64,000 nucleotides of DNA from Fallopia convolvulus (taxonomy: Eukaryota; Streptophyta; Magnoliopsida; Caryophyllales; Polygonaceae): assembly GCA_964016875.1 (NCBI GenBank), contig OZ024729.1, positions 22,216,494-22,280,493 on the forward strand. Direction: 5' to 3'. Below are positions 21,705 to 32,176 of the stretch, piece by piece. Position 1 is the stretch's first letter; each line of letters starts with the position of its first letter. The notes below the pieces were generated by a model that was not told the DNA's origin, made no database searches, and saw only the letters and a program-made list of their open reading frames with translations. The position numbers and the translations under genes are program-made.

Positions 21705-24700
21705 TCTGTTGAAAAGGAGATAGCAGAATCGGTCTTGTATTGCAAGACGGCGAACCAGATCTGGAACGAGCTGCAGTCAAGATTTGGACGCGCCAACAGA
21801 ACAAGGATCTATCAAGTTCAAAGGGAATTGAGCTCTCTCACGCAAGGTACAATGAGTGTTTCCACCTATTTTACAAAAATGAAGAAGCTGTGGGATGAGT
21901 ACATGTTATTGCTTGAAGATTGTGTTTGCTCTTGTGGATCCAGCAGTGTTGTTACCAAAGTTTTGAGAGATCAACACGTTATACAGTTTCTTATGGGTTT
22001 GAATGAACACTTTAACACAGTAAGAGGTAACATATTGATGTTTAGTCCTCCTCCGAATCTGGATGAGGTGTATCAGCTCATATTACAAGAGGAGGAACAA
22101 AGGTAGATTGGCACCAGTAACAAATCTGAAAATGAGGCTGCAGCTTTTGCAACACAAAGGTCAGGTGGCAAAGATGGACAAAAAGGAGCCTATAGGTACT
22201 GTGATCATTGCAAGGTTGGTGGCCATACAACAGAAAAGTGCTGGAAGATCCACGATTACCCACAAAAGCCAAATGATGGAACCAGTTTTTGTGACTTTTG
22301 CAAAATCACTGGTCACACTTTAGAGAAGTGTTGGAAAGTGCCCAAATCCAGTGAGAACAACTCGAAGCAAACCTCTTCAGAGAGCAAATTTTACTGTGAC
22401 AATTGCAAAATCACTGGGCATAGCATAAGTAGATACTGGAAAGTACATGGCTACCCACCAGGACACAAACTAGCTGCTCAAGCTTCATCCAATGCAAATC
22501 AGAATTCAGGGAGCAACCAGCCTATAGGCTTCACGCAGCAGCAAATCAGCCAGCTCATAAATCTTCTCAACAATCAATCTACAAATGAGTCTAACAACCA
22601 TGCTGCCTTTTTAGCAGGTAAATCTTTTTCTCTTTTCTCAAATGGTAATAATTCTTTGTGGATTCTTGATAGTGGAGCCTCTGACCACATTACACCACAT
22701 CTATCTCTTTTTGAATCATTCAATCCTATTGATAAACCTGTTCACATCACTCTTCCTACTGGAAAGACAGCCAAAGTTCAGCACAGTGGAACAGTAAAAT
22801 TATCTTCATCCCTCATTCTTCATAATGTGTTGCATGTCCCAGAATTTCAATACAACTTGTTATCTGTCCACAAACTTGCCTTAAACTCTTCTTCTAATGT
22901 CACCTTTACCCCTACTTTGTGCATTGTTCAGGACCCTTTGACGAACAAGTCTATGGTGATTGGACATGAATCAAATGGTCTCTACACAGTTTCCAACCCT
23001 CAACAGAATCCTTCTATTTTGTCTTCTTGTACTTCATTTCCAAATGACAGTAATAGTCTGTCCATCAGTTGTAATTCTTCTGTTTGCAAACTGAGTCCTG
23101 AATTGTGGCACTTAAGAATGGGACATGTTCCCTTTCATCAATTGCAGTACATTTTCCCTTCTAATGTTGTGAACGAGTCTAAGTCTATGTTCATTTGTCA
23201 AATTTGCCCAAAAGCTAAGCAGCATAGACAATCTTTCAATATCAGTTCCACTGTTGCATCCTCTCCATTTCAATTAATTCACATTGACACTTGGGGTCCT
23301 TACAAGCAATCCACATATGATGGTTTCAATTATTTTCTCACAATAGTTGATGACCATACAAGGTGCACTTGGACATATTTGATGTCAACCAAAAGCCAAG
23401 CCTTTACCTTGTTACAAAACTTCATCAAAATGATCATGAATCAATTTAATGTCCAAGTAAAAATCATTCGATCCGATAATGCTCCAGAATTTTCAGGATC
23501 CCATGCTCAATCTTATTACAATTCCAATGGCATTCTTCATCAACATCTTGTGTTGACACACCACAACAAAATGGTGTAGTCGAGCGAAAGCACAAACACC
23601 TTTTAGAAGTAGCCAGAGCCTTGTTTTTCCAATCCAAATTGCCATTATCCTTTTGGGGTGCCTGTATTCTTACCTCCACATATCTCATAAACAGAACTCC
23701 CCTTCCTTCCCTTCACAATCGAAGTCCTTATGAACTCCTCTTTCATAAGAAACCAGATTATCATCATTTAAGAACATTTGGTTGCCTATCAATGTTATTA
23801 GAATCGGGATCCCACCTTGGATCGGTGAGGGGGGTAGGATCGAATCGGTAGGATCGGATCGTAGGATCGTAAGATCCTACTAATTTAAGAAGATAAGCTG
23901 TCAAATTGATACTACATGAATAATACATGTATTATAAGTAAAAAGAATGATAAATATAGATGATTTAGAGCATAAAATATCGATATTACAAATTTAAAAT
24001 GATTTAACAAGTTTTCTTCGTAAATATCGTACCTTGTCTAAATAGTACACGAAAAATGATAGGTTTTTTAGCATGAAAATCAACAAGCCAAATACAAATG
24101 TCTTCATCGTAACCAAAGTTCCCATCGTTAACACAATCAAAGCTCCCCGTTCTTAAAGTTCTTGTCCCTGTTCCCATTGGTAAAACCATACAATATCACC
24201 ATCATTACAAGTAATTAGCAATTAATTACAACTTGAGTGACACTAACTCTATGACAGTGTGACTGGGTGTTTACAAGTAAATCGGTAAAAAAAATTACAA
24301 AAAAATAATAATTAAAGACATTGATTATATCCTTTATATTTTGAATGTTATACCAATTTTAAGTGTAGGGTTGTGTGGTTTCATACTTACATGAATCATC
24401 AACAACATAATTAATCAGCAAAAAAATTATAGTAAAACTTTAATTAAAGACATTGATTATTTCATTTAGTCAACGATCCCACCCGATCCCACCCGATCCT
24501 AGACCGATCCCACCCAACCCCGGACCGATCCTACCACTTCTACCTCACCCGATCCCATACCGATCCCATCCGATCCTAGACCGATCCCACCGATCCTATA
24601 CGATCCCACCCGATCCTAGACCGATCCTACCACTTTTGCGATTTTACCTCCGATTTGGATCGTTTTAGCCAAACAGGATCGTAGGATCGTACGATCCTAC

Positions 24701-26832
24701 GATCCGGATCGCAATTTTAACAACATTGTTGCCTATGCTTTGCTAGCACCTTAAAAAGAGGAAGAGATAAATTTCAACCAAGAGCAAAACCTTGCATATT
24801 CATTGGATACCCATTTGGCAAGAAAGCATACAAATTGTATGAAATTGAATCCAAATCTGTCTTCTATACTAGAGATGTGATTTTTCATGAACTCCATTTC
24901 CCTCACCATTTCACATCTCTCACCCCAAACACATCTCCATTACCCTCACCACAACAAGACCTTCCTACAACCATTTTCCTACCTTCCCAAACAGAATTTT
25001 CTGGTTCCTCCACATCTGCTAACACTCCTAATTCTCCTGATCACTTTCCTACACCATTATCACCTCCCTCTACACATCAAAACACACCATCCACCACATC
25101 ATCTTCTTCTTCTGAGACTCATCCTGTACCTCCCATACCTGCCCTAAGAAGATCCACCAGAATCAGACAACCACCATCTTATTTATCCAAATTTGTGTGT
25201 TCCTGTAGTTCTTCCACTCCACCATCATCAGGAGTTATCTCCTCTCTCCATCTTCCTTCCTCTCACCATGCCTTTATTTCCCAAGTAATTTCATACTCAG
25301 AGCCACACACCTATAACCAAGCTGTCGAGGATCCAAATTGGGTTCAAGCCATGAGAAATGAGATAAATGCTTTACAAACTAATGGTACTTGGTCTTTAGT
25401 CTCATTACCTGCAGGTAAACACCCAGTAGGATGCAAATGGGTATTCAGAGTCAAGCTCAAAGCAGATGGTTCTCTAGAACGCTACAAAGAAAGACTTGTA
25501 GCCAAAGGATTTACATAACAAGAGGGCATAGACTTCCATGAAACTTTTTCACTAGTGGTCAAAATGACCACCATTCGAACCATCATTGCCTTAGCAGGAG
25601 CAAAAAGTTGGCCATTGTTCCAACTCGACGTCAACAATGCCTTCTTACATGGTGAACTCAAAGAAGAAGTTTACATGACTGTTCCAGAAGGAATTCCTAA
25701 TCCTGATAACAAAGTCTGTAAATTACACAAATCTCTCTATGGCCTCAGGCAAGCATCACGCCAATGGTTCCAGAAACTCACCAGCTCTCTTTTACTCCTT
25801 GGTTTCCAGCAATCTAAAAGTGATTACAACTTGTTCATCAAACAAGACCAAATTCATATCACTATTGTAGCTGTTTATGTGGATGATTTACTCATTACAG
25901 GATCAGATTCTAGTACCATTGATCAGCTTAAACAATTCCTGGAAAACAAATTCAGCATAAAAGATTTGGGTTTGCTACATTACTTTCTTGGATTGGAGGT
26001 CACCTACTTACAATCTGGGATTGCCTTAACTCAACACAAGTTCACCAAGGAACTTCTCAGTGAACATGGTTTAACATCTGCTACACCTGTCTCATCTCCT
26101 CTTCCTCATAACCTCAAGTTGAATACAACAGATGGCATACCTCTTGAAAATGTCTCCCTTTACAGACAAATAGTTGGCAAGCTTAACTTTCTCACCCATA
26201 CTAGACCTGATCTAAGCTATGCTGTCCAAACACTTAGTCAGTTTATGCAAGCACCTAGATCTCCACACTTGCAAGCACTTCATCATACATTAAGATACTT
26301 GGCTGGAACATCAGGGCAAGGAATACTTTTAAATGGATTTGACAGTCCATGATTAACAGCTTATTCGGACTCTGATTGGGCATCATGCCAAGTAACAAGA
26401 AGATCTGTTAGTGGGTATTTAATTCTTCTTGGCAATTCTCCAATATGTTGAAAATCAAAGAAACAATCCACAGTAAGTCGAAGCTCCTCCGAGGCAGAAT
26501 ACAGAGCCTTGGCACATGCTGCTGCAGAAATAACATGGTTAGTTCGCCTACTTCAAGAGCTTGGCATTTCAATCATCAAACCAGTTGAACTTTGTTGTGA
26601 CAACAGATCTGCAATTCAGATTGCTCAAAACCCAGTGTTCCATGAAAGGACAAAACACATTGAAATTGATGTTCATTTTACACGAGATAAAGTGCTTGAT
26701 GGCTTGCTTGAACTCAAGTTTGTTCCCTCCTCATCACAAGTTGTTGATGTCTTCACCAAGATTCTACCATCTGACCAACAAAACTACCTGTTATCCAAGC
26801 TAGGGATGCTCAAATCACACCCACCAGCTTGA
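21705..26832 (+). pseudogene. copia-1 gag-pol, inactivated
   Basis: One ancestral frame can be followed. Gag is 21705-22103 (YCKTANQIWNELQSRFG). Three zinc-knuckle-like units sit at about 22200-22460 (YCDHCKVGGHTTEKCW, FCDFCKITGHTLEKCW, YCDNCKITGHSISRYW, the third with its last Cys changed to Tyr). Protease has an intact DSGASDH. The integrase HHCC zinc finger and core follow (HIDTWGP, IRSDNAPEF). After a MITE comes RT with YVDDLLI, then RNase H to 26832. Lesions: TAG at 22104, a one-base frameshift near 23545, the MITE at 23790, TAA at 25516, TGA at 26350 and TGA at 26449. RT and RNase H order after integrase confirms Ty1-copia. Confidence 0.9.
23790..24727. mobile_element. MITE inside copia-1 integrase (Mutator-like 9 bp duplication)
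   Basis: The 9-mer GTTGCCTAT occurs at 23781-23789 and 24728-24736, and removing the insert restores the copia frame. Ends AATGTTATTAGAATCGGGATCC and, reversed, AATGTTGTTAAAATTGCGATCC are imperfect inverted repeats. Subterminal arrays of GGATCGTAGGATCG (left) and CGATCCCACC or CGATCCTACC (24475-24630, right) are conspicuous. It has no transposase. Confidence 0.85.
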
Positions 26833-26848
26833 GGAGGGGGGGGGGGGG
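26831..26848 (+). promoter_or_regulatory. Polypurine tract, copia-1
   Basis: GAGGAGG followed by a run of G abuts the 3' LTR TG at 26849. Confidence 0.8.
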
Positions 26849-27131
26849 TGTTGGAACATCACAAATCTTGTTCAAAGGACATTTTTATCAATAGTCAAAA
26901 ACTAGTGGGACAACTTTGCAATTATAGAACTTTTGTCTCCTAGGGATCCACGTATAAATGTTGTCAAAACCCTGAAATTCAGTAATGAAGAAGCGCAGCC
27001 TTCCCTTCCTTCTTTATGATATTTCCTTTCAAGGAATACAAAGTTATCAGCTTTATCACATGACTTGTCTATTTCCTTGTTTGATTTTACTGTTACATTG
27101 CATTTGCTACTGATTTCCGCTGCTCTTTACA
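26849..27131 (+). repeat. copia-1 3' LTR
   Basis: Begins TGTTGGAACATCACAAATC and ends GCTGCTCTTTACA, about 283 bp. No 5' partner is present in the window. Confidence 0.75.
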
Positions 27132-27473
27132 TGCTCTCTTGCATTACACTCACACGCCCAACCTCCTTAATCCGCTAGACCATTTGCAATTGCTTACACT
27201 TTTACCCACCCTTTTATTAATAAGTCTCCTTCTTCTTCTTCTTCTTCAAAAAGTAGTCAGACTTTGTCTGATTCAACTGACGTAAAAACAAAAGAGCCAT
27301 TGCATGCTCTTCTACCCTCCATAGCTCTAGCCCCATGACATCACCAAGCTTACATCATCAAGCTTGCATCACCACCCAACAACCCTCCCAATCACCATTC
27401 ATCCCCCTCTCCATCCATTGGCCCTCCTCCATGGCCATGGATCCCTAGCTTCATCTCTTGGCCTATAAAAGGG

Positions 27474-27480
27474 GCATCAA
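27474..27480 (+). promoter_or_regulatory. TATA box, gypsy-A 5' LTR
   Basis: GGCCTATAAAAGGGGC; the identical box is at 37674-37680 in the 3' LTR. Confidence 0.7.
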
Positions 27481-30182
27481 ACCAGCCATGAAACTCACAC
27501 CTCTCATCCCTTCTCATTCTCATTACAAGTTTGCTCTCAATTCCCTCAAAAATCAGCCCTTAAAAGCTTGAGTTTCCCTTCAAAAATCCCACCAAAGGGC
27601 TTCTCCTTCCCCTCCTTTGGACCGCCGACCACCACGCCTGACCACCCGCGCCTCCACCGACGGCCACCGCCCCCTCCAGCGCGCCGCCCCTGCCCGTCGG
27701 AGTCCCCGCCGCCGTCGTCCCTCACCGCCGGCCCCCTCTACCCTCTCTTCCTCTGTGTTCTGTAACACAGGCAAGAATTACAGTAAATCCTAAAAACCCC
27801 TAATTCTATTTTTTTGTAATTTATTTATGTTATTAAAATGTGCTATTAAAATTAAAAAGACTATATAGAACTATTTTGCAAAATTGTTAGATTTATAAAA
27901 ATATTATGTGAATATTACTAGTTGGAAGAAGGAAATAAATCCATTAAATAAATCATGGTTGAAATTATTATATTATGATATGATTAGTAAAGACATTATT
28001 CTAAGAAGACCTTATAAAAGTATTTTCATGAATAATAGTAGCCTATGAATTTATATCAAATGTTAAATATGACCTTTATAAAAATATATGATTTTTCCAA
28101 GTATAATGGTACTAAGCTCTAAGAGTAGATGATATCAAATTTTATGAAAATCAAGTAAAGTAATGATAATTATATTAATAATTTAATATAATATTAGTTT
28201 CATTTAAATTCCAAGTGTAAAGAAATTTCTATATGGCATTGCAAGTACAAGAGTTAGGGTAATAAAATAATTACAAGATAAATTGTAATCTTATATTGCT
28301 AAGTATATAAAAATATCTCACTTAGAAAGATATTGTAAAATATAGGAAAAATATTATTTTGGGCCTTAGGATATCATAAAAATATACTATAAGGAGAAGA
28401 TTAAATATTTTATACCATGATCATATAACTATAGATAAATTATGGGAAGGAATTTCGAAATAAAATAAATAAGAATATTTATTTTATATTATGATAGTTT
28501 TAGAAAGCTTACCTTATATAGTAAATAGGAATTTCTATTTATGGAAAGCTACTAAGAAATAACCTAGTATTATCCTATCTCTATGTTTATGCGATTCCTA
28601 TAGTTAAATAAGAGTTTATTAAGAACGCATCGTTGATAAAATATTCCTTGAAGAAGAAATGACTTTAAATAACATTTTGAACATGGTGGAGAATAAAGAA
28701 ACTATTTTGAATAATCAATGAGCTTTGTTTTAAAAAGAATAAAAGGATATTATGAAATTAAAATAATAATAAAGGAAATTTATTATTTTAATTTAGTCAC
28801 CTAAATTATTATGATAATAATTTAGAATTCCATTTTTTTTATACTAAGTACATATGAGAAATCCAAACCTTGAAAGAATTCGTATTTAAGAACCGTTCAT
28901 GAATTCCGTGTCGATAGGTCGGGATTCTTATTCGAGTTTACGAACCACAACTCCATCTTATCACTAAATCCGTCATCGTCAGAACTAAGGCAAGTGGAAA
29001 TTCCCCCTTGTGACCTTTTTATCGTTTTCGTGAAATTCTCGATGTTGGGAATAACTTGTGTGCTAAGTAACGAATGAACCTAGGAAATATCGATCGTTAG
29101 ATATAACGACCATTGTTAGTATAGTTCGCTATTATCGTTTGATAGGACTATTTATGCTAGTATGGTTGTGACCTTGGTTGTTATGATCTCGTTCAGAGAT
29201 CCATGTGAAACGAACTAGTAAGGGGCGCGGAATAACCAACGTCTCTATATAATCTTACTAAGTCGTAAGTGCCTACGTGTTTGAAGTACGACTTTCAGGA
29301 TCATGATCCTATCCGCTCCGATTGGAAGGAGGGATGAGCGCACTCTGGCTAAGTGCCGGGAAACTGGGTTTTCCCCTAGGTGGATCGGGCCATCCTAGCC
29401 CCCACCCCTTTAAAAGAATCATTAATGAAATCGAATACTTTTTTTTCGACACCATAAGATGAGTGCCTAAGGCACACTTAAAATACCAAAACTGGACCGG
29501 TCTCAAATGATCCATCCGGCTCTCGGTCCGCTCAAGGCGCGAGAGGCTTTTAACTTGTATAAATTAATAACGTTCCCAACATAATCTCAATTCTAAAGGA
29601 AGTCTACAATCTCGTAGTTCTTCTCTCGATTGACGAGCTATCTTCGCTTAAAGATACGCTCTCCCTCGTACCGTTAAGTCCCACATAAATAAACCCTATC
29701 GTAAAACACAACCCGTTGTTATCTTGCTCGCCATTACTCAAATTACCGAATTACCCTTGGGAAGTTTCCATTCCCGCTTGTTTAGTCTCTTAGACTAATT
29801 CTTCTTTTCCGCGTGTTGCCTGGCATATTCTCGCCCCTCGCGAATTATGTCAGAACCTAGGACTAATCACAAGGCATAAGGTGAAGAGCAAAGGAAGGGC
29901 AAGAAGTTTCAAGATGTAATCGAATCTCCTTTTGGTTATTTTCATTATGCTTTAAAGACGATTTCTCTTATGAATTGTAATTTCCGAACAAGTTTCTAAT
30001 CATGTGATTTGGGTTGTAAGAACAAAGTCTTCTTCGGAAGCATCTTTTATTTATCTAAGTATGTTTAAATTCCGCATTTTATTATTCTATATCATTCTAA
30101 AAGCCTTGGGTGACTTTGGATGGTAAAATCTGAGGTCACTGGCGGTAATACCCAATATTGTAAAATAGGGGTGTTACAATTA

Positions 30183-30195
30183 TGGTATCAGAGCC
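30183..30195 (+). promoter_or_regulatory. Primer-binding site (initiator tRNA-Met), gypsy-A
   Basis: TGGTATCAGAGCC begins 4 bases after the LTR end (ACA at 30178). Confidence 0.9.
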
Positions 30196-30729
30196 AAACG
30201 TTTTGTTTTCAAAACAGAAAACTTTTAAAACCGAAAATTTTTGAAAGTCGAGAGCTTTTAAAACCTAAGTTTTTCCTTCCGCTATATGAAACTTCCATTT
30301 ATAGAAAATTTTCTCCTATACCCCTTTAAGAAAATCATCACCTCCTAACTTAAACTTCTTAGCTAAGAAAATGTTTTAAAGAATTTGAAAACTTTAAAGT
30401 ACTTAATTCTAGAACTTACAACTTCTTTCTCTTTCTCACCTCTTCGAAACTTAAGTAATAAAAATATTCCAAACATATAAGTTTTTACACTAGTGTTAGA
30501 ACCTTTCTAAAACTTGAATTTTTCTTCGAAGCTTATCGATAAAAGAACCTCTTCTAAGTAAAAGAAAAATCTTAGACTCTTAAGACCAAGAAAATGAAAA
30601 GTCTAAAAATAAACATTTTTGTGTGATCCTTTTTAAATAACGCCTTGACTCCCTTCACTTTATCTTCACCTAATAGAAACTAAGGATGTTCTATATTAAC
30701 GCCTTTCTCTTCTTCCTTCCTCAGACCCC

Positions 30730-31925
30730 ATGGTTAACCAAAGAAGAAACAACCGCTTAGGAGACCAAGACAACGAAGCCCGCTTTGGAATGCAGGCTCC
30801 AAACCCATATTTTCCTTACTACGAGGCTCCAAATAACTTCTTCCATCAACCCGAAGATAATCATTTCGGAGAAAACATGGAGATCAATCAGAACAAGGAA
30901 CACTGGGAAGAATCCGAAGAAGATCCGGAGGAGGACCCCGACCTCCCTATCGAGATCCCTGAGGACTACCCAGTGCCCATCGCACCCTCACCATCCCCGG
31001 TGTATTACCCCGAGGACTACCCCTCGGATGAGGAGATAGCACCAGGATACGTACCGGAAGATAATATTGACGACGAGAACGAAGGATGGGTGCCCCAATA
31101 TCAACCAGGGGGAATTGTACCCGAGCTCGATTTTGAGCACGGGGAACCAGATGAAGTGAATGATGAAGAATATGAGCTGCTATGGCAAGCACAAGAGGAA
31201 TGGGATGCCATGAATCAACAAAATCAAGAGTTCGAGGAGTCCGAGGAAGAAGATTCGGACGGGGTGGTTATCGACCCTGAGACACCACCTCCATCACCTC
31301 CAGCAAGTCCAAGAATGGAATATGTCCCCCCAGCACCCATGCCGCCTATGATCCAGGTTCCCAGGGTCATGCCATCTACGAGTCAGGTCCCAAGAGTGGA
31401 GGTAGTATCACCCCCACGAGCGCTAGAGCCCGAAGGGCCGATGCCACCGATGACACACTTTTGGTGTCAGGAGGACGAGGCACTCCTCCAACGTCTTCAG
31501 CTAGGACCCGACAACATGGGGGAAAGATTCTACGGGCCCCCTCACTGCTCGAGCGGGCTAGGCAGGCATCGAGGGAGGTGCATGTGGAAGGGTTCACCAC
31601 TTGGATGGAGGGTGAATCATCAAATCGCCAGGCTCGTCAGCCCCTGAACAACCGTCCCCCACCTCGCAGCCCTGCACCCACCAGAGGTCGTTGGGTAAAC
31701 CGGGACCTACTACTGAGTCACCGGGAGGAATGTGTCCGTGAGTCCGAAAGGGAACAAAGAGAGAGACTCCAATTCAGAATCTGCATTGCGGAGTCACAGG
31801 CCCGCGAAAACCGTCGCCACCGACGGATCGAGCAGGCCAACCTACTCCTTAACAACGAGACAGGCGTATTTGATGAGACTCTTTTCGAGGAAGGATTCCT
31901 CGATACTTACACCGGCCATGTCTAG
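30730..31925 (+). pseudogene. Extra ORF upstream of gag in gypsy-A (frameshifted)
   Basis: The first frame (30730-31647) starts MVNQRRNNRLGDQDNEARFG and is strongly acidic and proline-rich (runs such as EESEEDPEEDPDLPIEIPED, PYFPYYEAPNN, PPPSPPASPRMEYVPPAPMP). Near 31530 coding sense moves to another frame (31461-31925): LLERARQASREVHVEGFTTW, then a very basic stretch (RECVRESEREQRERLQFRI, RENRRHRRIEQANLLL), ending ETLFEEGFLDTYTGHV. Joined, it would be a protein of about 400 residues with an acidic N-half and basic C-half. It resembles no gag, pol or env domain I know. Chromoviruses of this type usually begin with gag, so the ORF is an addition. It sits about 550 bp after the primer site and 250 bp before gag. 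Confidence 0.65.
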
Positions 31926-32176
31926 ATGTCCTTAGCATTGTATTTTCCTTCTAAGAAGTGAGCATAGACCACTTCTTTCGACCCTATTTTGTCCTTAAGA
32001 GGTCGAATTGGCTTAGTTTATTTTCTACTTTTCTGTGGCTGAAATTATAAAGCCATTGTACTTCCGTTGGAACCAATTATAATAGAAGTGTTCTTTGTTT
32101 TCCGCTATTAAAGCTTGCTCGTTAATTCTTGCACCCTTTACTGAATTAACAAATGAGTCCAACCTAAAACATTCAG

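Larger units (their letters stand above)
21699..27135 (+). mobile_element. Ty1-copia element (copia-1), 5'-truncated
   Basis: Has gag-pol, a polypurine tract and a 3' LTR but no 5' LTR or primer site. The left junction passes from gypsy LTR (GAGACCT) straight into gag codons for SVEKEIAES. The right end TTTACA is at about 27131, and the gypsy LTR resumes near 27136. The missing left end means no target duplication can be verified. The shared TTTACA at the left junction and the LTR end may reflect the deletion event. Confidence 0.85.
21366..30178 (+). repeat. gypsy-A 5' LTR, interrupted by copia-1
   Basis: LTR sequence occupies 21366 to about 21697 and about 27136-30178, roughly 3.37 kb in total. 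It is about 1.3 kb longer than the 3' LTR because it retains 27600-28923, absent from the 3' copy. That extra stretch includes a GC-rich proline-codon tract (27600-27770) followed by about 1.1 kb of AT-rich DNA. A TATA box (CCTATAAAAGG) is at 27474-27480. Confidence 0.88.

Noticed and set aside
24453..24668. ORF with RSHPIPPDPRPI repeats
   Set aside because: Translation of the CGATCCC subterminal repeats of a MITE.
27568..27774. Proline-rich ORF on + and arginine/glycine-rich ORF on -
   Set aside because: GC-rich leader segment of the gypsy-A LTR, missing from the other LTR; no start context or homology.
29309..29515. Minus-strand ORF repeated at 38195-38401 (MDHLRPVQFWYFKCALGTH)
   Set aside because: Identical because both lie in the gypsy-A LTRs; no evidence that it is translated.
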